A stretch of DNA of 64,000 bases from Chromatiaceae bacterium (lineage in GTDB: Bacteria; Pseudomonadota; Gammaproteobacteria; Chromatiales; Chromatiaceae): the NCBI GenBank assembly GCA_024235395.1, contig JACKMK010000003.1, positions 806,001-870,000 on the forward strand, written 5' to 3'. Below the pieces are notes generated by a model that ran no database searches, was not told the origin of the DNA, and saw only the letters and a list, made by a program, of their open reading frames with translations. Both the position numbers and the translations under genes were made by a program. Below, piece after piece: positions 8,334-16,339 of the stretch (position 1 is its first letter; every line of letters begins with the position of its first letter).

Positions 8334-9254
8334 TCAGCTGTCGCCGGCCAGCCAGTCGCGCGGTTTCAGAAAGACATCGTACAACTCCGCTTCCGCGCTA
8401 CCGGGTTCCGGTTTCCAGTCGTAGCGCCAGCTGACGAGCGGGGGCAATGACATCAGGATGGACTCGGTGCGGCCACCGGTCTGCAGGCCGAAGATGGTGC
8501 CACGGTCGTAGACCAGGTTGAACTCGACATAACGGCCGCGTCGGTACAGCTGAAACTCGCGTTCCCGCTCGCCGTGGGGATCGGCGCGGCGGCGCTGCAC
8601 GATCGGCAGGTAGGCCGGCACATAGTGGTCGCCGACGCTGCGGAGGAACGCGAACGATCGCTCGAAGCCCCATTCGTTGAGATCGTCGAAAAACAACCCG
8701 CCGATGCCGCGCGGCTCGTCGCGATGTTTGAGAAAAAAGTAGTCGTCGCACCACTGTTTGAAACGCCCGTACACATCTTCGCCGAACGGGTCGCAGGCGG
8801 CCTTCGCGGTCGCGTGCCAGTGGCGCGCATCCTCGTGCCGTCCGTAGTACGGGGTCAGGTCGAATCCGCCACCGAACCACCACACCGGGTCGGCATCCGG
8901 CTTTTCGGCGATGAAGAACCGCACATTGGCATGTGACGTGGGGATATGCGGGTTGCGGGGGTGAATCACCAGCGACACTCCCATCGCCTGAAAGCGCCGT
9001 CCCGCCAGTTCCGGCCGTTGTGCGGTCGCCGACGGCGGCAGGCCGTCACCGAACACATGCGAGAAGTTGACGCCGGCCTTTTCGAACAGCTGACCGCCCT
9101 CGAGCACCCGCGAACGACCACCGCCACCCCCGGGCCGCTGCCAGGCGTCTTCACGGAAGGGTGCGCCATCCTCGTCGGCCAGCGCCTCGCAGATGCGATC
9201 CTGCAGGTCGAGCAGATAGCCGCGTACGGCTTCGATATCGGGGAGATCGGACAT
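8334..9254 (-). CDS. hemF: Oxygen-dependent coproporphyrinogen-III oxidase
   Basis: Decarboxylates two propionates of coproporphyrinogen III using molecular oxygen. The 306-residue protein is the normal length and carries GRSRVLEGGQLFEKAGVNFSHV, LVIHPRNPHIPTSHANVRFF, WWFGGGFDLTPYYG, KQWCDDYFFLKHRDEPRGIGGLFFDDL, and YVEFNLVYDRGTIFGLQTGGRTESILMSLPP near the C-terminus. ATG 9254 matches the family start. It implies aerobic or microaerobic life. It stands apart from the hemCDXY unit and is preceded by a strong hairpin. Confidence 0.96.
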   Translation of the reverse strand: MSDLPDIEAVRGYLLDLQDRICEALADEDGAPFREDAWQRPGGGGGRSRVLEGGQLFEKAGVNFSHVFGDGLPPSATAQRPELAGRRFQAMGVSLVIHPRNPHIPTSHANVRFFIAEKPDADPVWWFGGGFDLTPYYGRHEDARHWHATAKAACDPFGEDVYGRFKQWCDDYFFLKHRDEPRGIGGLFFDDLNEWGFERSFAFLRSVGDHYVPAYLPIVQRRRADPHGEREREFQLYRRGRYVEFNLVYDRGTIFGLQTGGRTESILMSLPPLVSWRYDWKPEPGSAEAELYDVFLKPRDWLAGDS

Positions 9255-9342
9255 GGGTACACCGGAGCCGGCTGAAAAGGGGTGCCCATTTGACCAGACC
9301 CGAGCGTGACGTCTCAACCGTGAGCCGGTGGCGGATCGCCGT

Positions 9343-9374
9343 CCGGGGAGGCCCGCTCGGGCGGGCTCCCCGGG
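9343..9374 (-). terminator. Strong GC hairpin downstream of the 80-residue gene
   Basis: CCGGGGAGGCCCGC pairs with GCGGGCTCCCCGG across a TCGG loop, with one unpaired base. It lies just after the stop of the small membrane protein and before hemF. There is no T-run on either strand, so it may end transcription poorly or act as an mRNA-stabilising structure. Confidence 0.4.
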
Positions 9375-9386
9375 GTCGGGCATGAA

Positions 9387-9629
9387 TCAGTGGTGCAGTG
9401 CCTTGCGGCCGCGGACCCGGCTACAGAAGCCGCCTACCGATTTGCACAGATCGCGCAGCGCGAGCACCGCCACGCCGGATGCCATCAGGGCCCAGAAAAC
9501 CGGCTCGATCCAGCTGTTCGCCTTAAACGTTTCGGAGCCCCAGTTCACGTTCCCGTACAGCGCGTACATCGCAATCGCGAAGATTGCCGCCAGCACGGGT
9601 CCGATCAGACAGAAGAGACAGCGCCCCAT
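9387..9629 (-). CDS. Small membrane protein with N-terminal CxxC
   Basis: 80 residues that I do not recognise. The start at ATG 9629 is firm because GGGAGGTGA stands just ahead of it. The protein begins MGRCLFCLIGP, with a C-x2-C pair at residues 4 and 7, and has two hydrophobic helices (PVLAAIFAIAMYALYG and PVFWALMASGVAVLALRDL) and two later cysteines in DLCKSVGGFCSRV. It may be a bitopic or hairpin membrane protein binding metal or a thiol partner. It lies between tsaC and hemF, flanked by hairpins on both sides, so it is probably its own transcript. Confidence 0.65.
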   Translation of the reverse strand: MGRCLFCLIGPVLAAIFAIAMYALYGNVNWGSETFKANSWIEPVFWALMASGVAVLALRDLCKSVGGFCSRVRGRKALHH

Positions 9630-9716
9630 ATCGATCACCTCCCGGTCAACACGCCTACTGGCCCTCAAAGTGTAGAACTGCCCGGCCGGCCTACACCGCG
9701 AGCGGATCGCGGGATT

Positions 9717-9736
9717 GCGTAGGCCTTCGCCTACGC
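9717..9736 (-). terminator. Hairpin just after tsaC
   Basis: A perfect eight-base-pair stem (GCGTAGGC / GCCTACGC) with a CTTC loop, four bases beyond the tsaC stop. A T-run is missing, so termination is inferred from position only; it could be a transcript-end structure for topA-tsaC. Confidence 0.4.
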
Positions 9737-9740
9737 CGGT

Positions 9741-10307
9741 TCAGCCGGGTCGCACCGTGGCGCCGCTGGCTGCGTCGAGGATCGTTGTCGGGCGGGTGAG
9801 GCCGCCGGTGGCGCCGTGCAGCACGAAATCGACGCCGGGGCAGCGTTGGCGTACCTGCAGCGCCGAGCGTGCCGGAGGGTGGCCACTTGCGTTCGCACTG
9901 GTGGACACGATGGGCCCGTCGAATGCGTCACACAACGCGGCCGCCAGCGGGTGATCGGTGACGCGCACCGCGAGCGTGCGGTGCTCGCCGCGCAGCCAGG
10001 TGGGAGTCGCCGGGTTGGCCGGTAACAGCCAGGTGACCGGGCCCGGCCAGGTCGCATCGAGTTGTCGCTGCAGTGCAGCATCCGGCGGCAGGACGAAGGG
10101 TCGCAACTGTGCGAAGCGACTGGCGATCAGGATCAGGCCCTTCTGCAACGGCCGTCGCTTGATCGCCAGCAGACGCAGGACCGCGTCGCGATTCAGTGGG
10201 TCGCAGCCGAGGCCGAATACCGCCTCGGTGGGATAGGCGATGACCGCGCCGTTGCGCAATAGGCGCGCCGCATGGCGCAGGCGAAAACGCGAGGCGTCGG
10301 GATTCAT
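9741..10307 (-). CDS. tsaC: Threonylcarbamoyl-AMP synthase
   Basis: Makes threonylcarbamoyl-AMP from threonine, bicarbonate and ATP for the t6A37 modification of ANN-decoding tRNAs. The 188-residue YrdC/Sua5 fold shows GAVIAYPTEAVFGLGCDP, AIKRRPLQKGLILIA, WPGPVTWLLPA, VRVTDHPLAAALCDAF and PIVSTSANASGHPPA. The short length matches TsaC rather than Sua5. It starts 19 bases after topA and is likely in the same transcript. In E. coli tsaC also follows smg, with the topoisomerase zinc-finger homologue yrdD between them. Confidence 0.94.
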   Translation of the reverse strand: MNPDASRFRLRHAARLLRNGAVIAYPTEAVFGLGCDPLNRDAVLRLLAIKRRPLQKGLILIASRFAQLRPFVLPPDAALQRQLDATWPGPVTWLLPANPATPTWLRGEHRTLAVRVTDHPLAAALCDAFDGPIVSTSANASGHPPARSALQVRQRCPGVDFVLHGATGGLTRPTTILDAASGATVRPG

Positions 10308-10326
10308 TGCAGGGGCGCCGGCCTGT

Positions 10327-12624
10327 TCAGCCCTCGCCGACGGCCTCGGTCGGTGCCTCGTAGGGCTCGGCGAAACTGCATTCGGGTTGTGGGCAGACCT
10401 TCTGCGTACCGCTGCGCTTGGTGGTCTTGATCGTCAGCACCGGCCAACCGCACTGCGGACAGGGTTCGGCGACGGGTTCGTTCCACACCGCGTAGTCGCA
10501 TTTCGGATAGGTCGAGCAGCTGTAGAACACCTTGCCGCGCCGCGACTTGCGTTGCATCAGCGTTCCCTTGTGACATTTCGGGCAGGCCACTCCGGTGTCT
10601 TTCGGTTTCTCGATCGGTTCGATGTAGCGGCACTTCGGGTAGCCGGAACAGCCGATGAAGCGGCCATACTTGCCCTGTTTGAACACCAGCTCCGAGCCAC
10701 ACTCCGGGCAGTCACGGCCGACCTTTTCCGGTTCGGCGGCGACGTTTCCGTCACTGTCGAGGTTGCGCGTGTAGTCGCACTCGGGGTAGTGGGTACAGCC
10801 GATGAAGCGACCGTTGCGGCCGAGACGGATCGCCAGCTGGCCGCCGCATTTCGGACATTTCTCGTCGATCTTCTCCTGCGTGACGTCGGAACGCTGGACG
10901 TTTTCCTGGGTGTGGTCGATACGGTCCTTGAACGGTTGCCAGAACTTCTCCAGCAACGGCACCCATTCTTCCTCACCGCGCGACACCGCATCCAGCTCGT
11001 CTTCGAGACGCGCCGTGAAGTCGTAGTCGACGTACTGGGTGAAGTAGTTGGTCAGGAACTTGTTGACCACGCGCCCTACGTCGGTCGGGATGAAGCGCTT
11101 CTTGTCCATCTCGACATACTCGCGATCCTGCAGCGTCGAGATGATCGACGCATAGGTCGACGGCCGGCCGATACCGAATTCCTCCAGTGCCTTGACCAGA
11201 CTGGCCTCGCTGTAGCGTGGCGGCGGTTCGGTGAAGTGCTGCTCGGTGCGGATCTTGTTCAATGCGATCTGCTCGCCTTCGACGAGTGGCGGCAGCATCT
11301 TCTCGTCGTCATCGCCCGGTTTGGCGTCGTCGGTCCCTTCGAGGTAGACCTGGATGAAGCCGGGGCTGGCGATGGTCGATCCGTTTGCGCGAAACACGTT
11401 GCCCTCGCCGGCGCCCAGATCAGCGGACACGGTATCGATCGTTGCGTGGATCATCTGGCACGCCACTGTGCGCTTCCAGATCAGGCTGTAAAGCTTGAGC
11501 TGGTCCTTGTCGAGGTGCTGCGCGATCTCGTCCGGTGCGTGCAGCACCGAGGTCGGGCGGATCGCTTCGTGGGCCTCCTGGGCGTTCTTTGCCTTGGTCT
11601 TGTAGTGGCGCGGTGCCTTCGGGAGCTGGTCCTTGCCGAACTTGTCGGCGATGAAGTCACGCAGTTCGGCGACCGCCTCGTCCGCCAGGTTGACCGAGTC
11701 GGTACGCATATAGGTGATCAGACCGACCGCGCCGCTGCCGATGTCGACGCCTTCATACAGCTGTTGAGCGATGCGCATGGTGCGCTGCGCCGTGAAGCCG
11801 AGCTTGCGTGCGGCCTCCTGCTGCAGGGTCGAGGTCGTGAACGGCGCTGCAGGGTTGCGTTTGCGCTGCTTCTTCTCGACCTTGAGGACCTCGAGCTGGC
11901 CGCCTGCGGCCTTGTCGAGCGCCTTTTCCACCTCGGCCGCACGACCGGCTTCGCTGATCGTGAACTGGCTGAGCTTCTCTCCACCGAAATGGGTCAGCTT
12001 GGCACTGAACTTCTGACCGTCCTTGGAGGTGTCGGCCTCGATGGTCCAGTACTCGCGTGCGACGAACGCCTCGATCTCGTCCTCGCGCTCACAGATCAGG
12101 CGCAGGGCCGGGCTCTGTACGCGGCCTGCCGAAAGTCCCCGTCGTACTTTCTTCCACAACAGCGGCGACAGATTGAAGCCGACCAGATAGTCGAGCGCGC
12201 GACGTGCCTGCTGGGCATTCACGAGGTCCATCGACAGTTCGCGTGGATGCGCGACGGCATCCTGGACGGCCTTCTTGGTGATCTCGTTGAACACGACTCG
12301 GTGGACCGGCTTGTCCTTCAGGACCCGCCGGTTCTTGAGCAGCTCGTAGAGATGCCATGAGATGGCCTCGCCCTCGCGGTCCGGGTCGGTCGCAAGGTAC
12401 AGGGCATCCGCGTCCTTCAGTTTGGTGGTGATCGCCTTGACGTGCTTGTCGTTGCGGTCGATCACCTGATATTTCATCGCGAAACCGGCCGTCGGGTCGA
12501 CGGCGCCTTCTTTCGGCACCAGGTCGCGCACATGGCCGTACGAGGCCAGCACCTCGAACTCCTTGCCGAGATACTTCTTGATCGTTTTAGCCTTTGCCGG
12601 CGATTCGACGATAACCAGGTTCAT
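10327..12624 (-). CDS. topA: DNA topoisomerase I
   Basis: Relaxes negative supercoils by single-strand passage. The 765-residue type IA enzyme starts MNLVIVESPAKAKTI (Toprim, with the metal-binding acidic pair later in ATDPDREGEAISWHL). It has the catalytic tyrosine in GLITYMRTDSVNLA and ends with four zinc-ribbon units, such as CPKCGGQLAIRLGRNGRFIGC and CPECGSELVFKQGKYGRFIGC. ATG 12624 matches the family; an upstream in-frame TTG at 12648 falls in the T-run of a terminator-like hairpin. It sits where E. coli carries yrdD, a remnant made of these zinc ribbons. Expression appears to depend on reading through that hairpin. Confidence 0.97.
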   Translation of the reverse strand: MNLVIVESPAKAKTIKKYLGKEFEVLASYGHVRDLVPKEGAVDPTAGFAMKYQVIDRNDKHVKAITTKLKDADALYLATDPDREGEAISWHLYELLKNRRVLKDKPVHRVVFNEITKKAVQDAVAHPRELSMDLVNAQQARRALDYLVGFNLSPLLWKKVRRGLSAGRVQSPALRLICEREDEIEAFVAREYWTIEADTSKDGQKFSAKLTHFGGEKLSQFTISEAGRAAEVEKALDKAAGGQLEVLKVEKKQRKRNPAAPFTTSTLQQEAARKLGFTAQRTMRIAQQLYEGVDIGSGAVGLITYMRTDSVNLADEAVAELRDFIADKFGKDQLPKAPRHYKTKAKNAQEAHEAIRPTSVLHAPDEIAQHLDKDQLKLYSLIWKRTVACQMIHATIDTVSADLGAGEGNVFRANGSTIASPGFIQVYLEGTDDAKPGDDDEKMLPPLVEGEQIALNKIRTEQHFTEPPPRYSEASLVKALEEFGIGRPSTYASIISTLQDREYVEMDKKRFIPTDVGRVVNKFLTNYFTQYVDYDFTARLEDELDAVSRGEEEWVPLLEKFWQPFKDRIDHTQENVQRSDVTQEKIDEKCPKCGGQLAIRLGRNGRFIGCTHYPECDYTRNLDSDGNVAAEPEKVGRDCPECGSELVFKQGKYGRFIGCSGYPKCRYIEPIEKPKDTGVACPKCHKGTLMQRKSRRGKVFYSCSTYPKCDYAVWNEPVAEPCPQCGWPVLTIKTTKRSGTQKVCPQPECSFAEPYEAPTEAVGEG

Positions 12625-12646
12625 GCTGCGGAACTGCTCGCTAAAC

Positions 12647-12672
12647 AAAACCCGCGCCGGCCAGGCGCGGGT
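12647..12672 (-). terminator. Terminator-like hairpin in the topA leader
   Basis: On the minus strand ACCCGCGCC, a TGGCC loop and GGCGCGGGT form a perfect nine-base-pair stem followed by TTTGTTT. It lies 25 bases before the topA ATG, leaving no room for a promoter between. It either ends the dprA-smg transcript with leakage or is an attenuator for topA. Confidence 0.75.
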
Positions 12673-12711
12673 GGATCGATCAACGGCGCTGCGGTGCAGC
12701 CCGTCGGCCTA

Positions 12712-12747
12712 TTTATACGGATAGCCGCGCGGACCGCTGGGTGTCAA
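12712..12747 (-). promoter_or_regulatory. Candidate topA promoter
   Basis: A perfect TTGACA (12747 down to 12742) is followed after 18 bases by TATCCG and then by TATAAA at 12717-12712. The -35 is convincing, the -10 ambiguous: TATCCG has the better spacing and TATAAA the better sequence. It would give a leader of about 80 bases containing the hairpin at 12650-12672. Confidence 0.5.
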
Positions 12748-12807
12748 GCATGGGATTTGTTGGACCGACGTCCAGGACAGCCAGATGGTTCGACCGCTGA
12801 CCGGGAT

Positions 12808-13287
12808 TCAGTGCAGATACAGCGGCTCGCCGTTGTAGACCAGTTCTTCCATCAACGCGAAGGCGTTTTCCTGGCCAGGCTGGTTGAGAAGGACCAGCAG
12901 CACGATCCATTTCACATCGTCTGCGGTCAACTCTTCGGTCTCGATCGCCATCGCCCGTTCGATCACCAGTTCGCGGCTCATCGGATCGAGAATGCCGATC
13001 TGCTCGAGATACAGCAGCATGCCCTGGATCTCGAGATCGATGCGCTGCTGTTCGCGTTCGCTGAAGATCCGCATCGAGCGGTTCGGTTGTGCGTCGGCGT
13101 AGGTCAGTGATCCCTGCCGCCAGGCGAGTTCGTCCAGCCAGTTGAACGCTTTCTTGATCTCCGGCTGCGGAAATCCGGCCTGTACCAGTTCCTCTTCGAG
13201 CATGATCTGATCCGTGGGCACGGATTCCTCGGTGTCCATGTAGTTTTCGTAGATATAGATCAGGACGTCGATGACGTTTTCGTTCAC
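12808..13287 (-). CDS. smg: Smg family protein (DUF494)
   Basis: 159 residues, near the usual 157. It starts MNENVIDVLIYIYENYMD and continues with LEEELVQAGFPQPEIKKAFNWLDELA and GILDPMSRELVIERAMA, the family pattern. The function is unknown. It is always found close to dprA in gammaproteobacteria, as here, 85 bases after dprA on the same strand. Confidence 0.93.
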   Translation of the reverse strand: MNENVIDVLIYIYENYMDTEESVPTDQIMLEEELVQAGFPQPEIKKAFNWLDELAWRQGSLTYADAQPNRSMRIFSEREQQRIDLEIQGMLLYLEQIGILDPMSRELVIERAMAIETEELTADDVKWIVLLVLLNQPGQENAFALMEELVYNGEPLYLH

Positions 13288-13372
13288 GGCAGTCTTCCTG
13301 AAGGGGAATGGGAGGCCTGAAAGGACAGCGGGGAGCGTCCCGGTGGTTGGCCGATTACGGCGGGATATGGGT

Positions 13373-14488
13373 TCACTCTCGGCTTAATCCAACTCGTGTG
13401 AACAGTCCACCTGGAGCCGATGATACATGACCCTGCAATTCGAGCAACAACAGGATTGACGAGACTTCCGCGGCCGGGAACCCGGTTCGTTCGACCAGTG
13501 CGTCGGTGGTTGCCGGGGCATGGCCGAGTGCCTCGAGCAGCGCCCGGTGCTGCGGATCGTCCGTGGAAGATGCCGCTGGCGTCGCAACCGGCGCCGTGTG
13601 CAGGTCGAATCCGGTGTGCGCGAGCAGCGGCGCGAGTTCCTCGAGCAGGTCTTCGCCGCGTTCGACCAGACGGGCCCCTTCGCGGATCAGCGCGTGGCAC
13701 CCCCGAGCCAGGGGATTGTGGATCGACCCGGGGATCGCGAACACCTCGCGCCCGGTCTCGGCCGCGATGCGTGCCGTGATCAGCGACCCGCTGTGCAGGG
13801 CGGCTTCGACCACCAGGGTGCCGAGGCTGAGTCCGGCCAGAATGCGGTTGCGGCGCGGGAAATTGCCGGGCAGCGGTGGGGTGCCGGTCGGAAACTCAGA
13901 CACCAGCAGGCCATTCAGCGCGATGTCGTGGGCCAGCGCGCGGTTGCCGGCCGGGTAGACGCGGTCCAGGCCGGTACCGGTCGCCGCCAGGGTCAGCCCG
14001 TCGGCGTCAAGTGCGCCCCTGTGTGCGGCCGCGTCGATCCCGGTTGCCAGGCCGCTCGATACGACCAGCCCGGCAGCGGCCAGAAAGGCCGCAAAGTCGT
14101 GCGCGGTCTGCCGGCCGCCGGCACTCGGGTTTCGGCTGCCGACGATTGCGGTCTGTGGGAGCGTCAGCAGTTCCGGGTCGCCGTGCAGAAACAGTGCGCT
14201 GGGCGGGTTGCCGAGGCTGCGCAGCGCCACCGGATAGGCGGGGTCGACGATTGTCAGCAGGTGGTTGCGCGGCTGTTCGAGCCACCGCATGTCGGCTTCG
14301 GCACCACGCCAGTCCGGTGCGCGCAGGTAGGTGCGCAACGCGTCCGGCAGGTTTGGCGGAGGCCGCTCGACCAGTTCGCGCGCACTGCGGGTCGAGGCGA
14401 GCAGTGGGTTCAGGGTTTGACAACCGACGCCGGGCGCGCGCAGCAGTGCGCACCAGGCGGCGGCTTCATCGGTTGGGGTTGAGTCCAT
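13373..14488 (-). CDS. dprA: DNA processing protein DprA/Smf
   Basis: Binds incoming single-stranded DNA and loads RecA during natural transformation. In the 371-residue protein the central Rossmann-like domain is clear: LTLPQTAIVGSRNPSAGGRQTAHDFA, VVSSGLATGIDAAAHRGAL, GTGLDRVYPAGNRALA, NRILAGLSLGTLVVEAALHSGSLITARIAAETGREVFAIPG. A winged-helix-like C-terminus follows (ALLEALGHAPATTDALVERTGF). An N-terminal SAM-like part precedes it. Competence genes themselves are not in the window. Confidence 0.95.
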   Translation of the reverse strand: MDSTPTDEAAAWCALLRAPGVGCQTLNPLLASTRSARELVERPPPNLPDALRTYLRAPDWRGAEADMRWLEQPRNHLLTIVDPAYPVALRSLGNPPSALFLHGDPELLTLPQTAIVGSRNPSAGGRQTAHDFAAFLAAAGLVVSSGLATGIDAAAHRGALDADGLTLAATGTGLDRVYPAGNRALAHDIALNGLLVSEFPTGTPPLPGNFPRRNRILAGLSLGTLVVEAALHSGSLITARIAAETGREVFAIPGSIHNPLARGCHALIREGARLVERGEDLLEELAPLLAHTGFDLHTAPVATPAASSTDDPQHRALLEALGHAPATTDALVERTGFPAAEVSSILLLLELQGHVSSAPGGLFTRVGLSRE

Positions 14489-14521
14489 TCAACCTCCGGG
14501 GTTGTTGCGTCCTGCCGGCGT

Positions 14522-15550
14522 CTAGGGACTGCGAACGCGGTCCTCGACATGCATGACACGGGTGGCGTGCAGGATCAACCCGAAGCTTACCCGTTCGAAG
14601 GTGCGGAACACCATCAGCAGGCCGGCTTCCTCGTCCGGCAGCTTGACGGTATCGCGCGAATCCGGGGTGACCACGTCGCGGATGGTCTCGCCACGCTGGT
14701 CGACGCGCAGCACCGTGCCCGGGTCCAGGCCGTCCGCCGACCCGCGATCGACCACCACGACGTTGTACTGGCCAATCTGGCTGACGCCGTTCAGCACCGA
14801 GATGATACTGCCCTCAAGCGGTGCCGGTGGCCCGTGAGGAGTGAAGTTTGCGGTCGCCTTTTCCTCGCCGGCCGCGATCACACGGTCGCCGATCACCACC
14901 TCGAGTTCGGTCGAGTTGATGAACAGCGTCGCCGGGTCGCCGGTGCGCTGCAGTTCTCCAGTGCCCACATAGATCGCTTCATAGCCGAGGATCTCGCCGG
15001 TCTCGGCGTCCTTGTAGGCCCCCCCGGGGCGCACGATCTCGTACTTCGAGGGCTCGTCGTTCGGGATGCTGCGCACATAGGCCTTGATACCGGGGCCGCC
15101 GAGAATGTGCTCGTCGGCAAAATCGACCACGTACGGCGCCTTGTCCGCTTCATCCTGACTGAGCACATAGGGCCTTGTCAGGAACGGCGCTATGGCGTCC
15201 ACCGGGATCGTCGGAATGGCACCGTCCCACGGGGTTGCGCGGACGTTCGGTGACAGTTTCAGCGGGCCGCGACGCAGTCGCAACTGCGGTTTGCCGTCCA
15301 CATACACCAGGTCCAGCTGGTCGCCGGGATAGATCAGATGTGGGTTCGCGATCTGCGGATTCACGTACCAGATGTCCGGCCAGCGCCACGGGCTGCGCAG
15401 GAAACGGCCGGCGATGTCCCACAGCGTATCCCCCTTGACCACTGTGTAGTGCGTCGGATGGTCCGCGCGCAGCAGGTCGTCGGCTAGCGCCAGCGGTACC
15501 GCCAGGGCGCAAGACAGCAGCAGAATCAGACTTTTGCAGGCTTTTAACAT
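14522..15550 (-). CDS. LysM-domain exported protein
   Basis: 342 residues. A signal peptide (MLKACKSLILLLSCALAVPLALA) precedes one LysM domain at about residues 32-80 (HYTVVKGDTLWDIAGRFL, WPDIWYVNPQIANPHLIYPGDQLDLVY), which binds peptidoglycan. The long C-terminal part has no named motif but recurs in proteins encoded next to dprA in this group (YEAIYVGTGELQRTGDPATLFI; VVVDRGSADGLDPGTVLRV). AAGGGAA ahead of ATG 15550 supports the start. It diverges from def, with 189 bases between. The role is probably in envelope maintenance. Confidence 0.88.
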   Translation of the reverse strand: MLKACKSLILLLSCALAVPLALADDLLRADHPTHYTVVKGDTLWDIAGRFLRSPWRWPDIWYVNPQIANPHLIYPGDQLDLVYVDGKPQLRLRRGPLKLSPNVRATPWDGAIPTIPVDAIAPFLTRPYVLSQDEADKAPYVVDFADEHILGGPGIKAYVRSIPNDEPSKYEIVRPGGAYKDAETGEILGYEAIYVGTGELQRTGDPATLFINSTELEVVIGDRVIAAGEEKATANFTPHGPPAPLEGSIISVLNGVSQIGQYNVVVVDRGSADGLDPGTVLRVDQRGETIRDVVTPDSRDTVKLPDEEAGLLMVFRTFERVSFGLILHATRVMHVEDRVRSP

Positions 15551-15639
15551 GGGATTCCCTTGGTGCAATGACGACTTCCAATCGGTCAACTATGGCGGTT
15601 TGCGGTATTATTTACGGCCTGAATCGGTCTACTCTTTAG

Positions 15640-15653
15640 GCCGACCGGTCGGC
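15640..15653. promoter_or_regulatory. Perfect palindrome between the LysM gene and def
   Basis: GCCGACCGGTCGGC is a 14-base perfect palindrome in the divergent intergenic space, 90 bases from the LysM start and 87 from def. It could be an operator acting on both genes, or just a GC-rich dyad. No repeat of it was noticed elsewhere in the window. Confidence 0.3.
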
Positions 15654-15739
15654 GCCGTTGAATTTTTGCTGAAATCTTAGACCAAACAGGCGTCTGGCGG
15701 TCATTGTTCGACCGCGACTACCAGAACACGAGAGACACC

Positions 15740-16270
15740 ATGGCGATCCTCGACATCCTGCATTTCCCTGACTCCCGGCTGCGCAATATCGCTCAACCGG
15801 TCGTGCAGGTCGACGATGCGGTGCGTCGGTTGATCGATGACATGTTCGAGACCATGTACGAGGCACCGGGGATCGGTCTGGCCGCGATCCAGGTCAACGA
15901 TCCGCGTCGGGTCATCGTGATCGACACGTCCGACGAACGCAACCAGCCGCTGGCGTTGGTCAACCCGGAGATCATCGAGCGCGTCGGCGAGGAGGAGATG
16001 GACGAGGGTTGTCTGTCGGTGCCCGGTGTCTATGAGACGGTGCAGCGCGCCGAGCGCGTGCGCGTGCGTGCACTCGACCGTGACGGCAACGCCTTCGAAA
16101 TGGAGGCCGACGGGCTGCTGGCGGTCTGCATTCAGCACGAAATCGACCACCTCGACGGCAAATTGTTCGTCGATTATCTGTCGAACCTCAAGCGCCAGCG
16201 GATCCGCAAGAAGCTCGAAAAAGAAGCGCGTCAGGGGGGCGAAAAGCCGTCCAAGCGCCGCGCCATCTGA
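15740..16270 (+). CDS. def: Peptide deformylase
   Basis: Removes the N-formyl group from nascent proteins. The 176-residue metalloenzyme has all three motifs: GIGLAAIQV, EGCLSVPG (metal cysteine) and QHEIDHLDG (two metal histidines and the catalytic glutamate). ATG 15740 (MAILDIL) is the family start; a longer upstream frame has no support. It leads def-fmt-rsmB, the standard gammaproteobacterial order, and a basic tail follows the core. Confidence 0.97.
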   Translation: MAILDILHFPDSRLRNIAQPVVQVDDAVRRLIDDMFETMYEAPGIGLAAIQVNDPRRVIVIDTSDERNQPLALVNPEIIERVGEEEMDEGCLSVPGVYETVQRAERVRVRALDRDGNAFEMEADGLLAVCIQHEIDHLDGKLFVDYLSNLKRQRIRKKLEKEARQGGEKPSKRRAI

Positions 16271-16339
16271 GCGTCCGAAGGCGCAGCAGTCGCCGCCGCC
16301 CCTGTATTGCCGAACCCGATTCCTCGATCAGAGCCGAAG

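Noticed and set aside
9343..9374. Calling this hairpin a certain terminator
   Set aside because: No T-run follows on either strand, so it is kept as a low-confidence structure only.
10240..12360. A 706-codon plus-strand frame opposite topA
   Set aside because: No motif or ribosome site; high GC makes long antisense frames common, and topA on the other strand is unmistakable.
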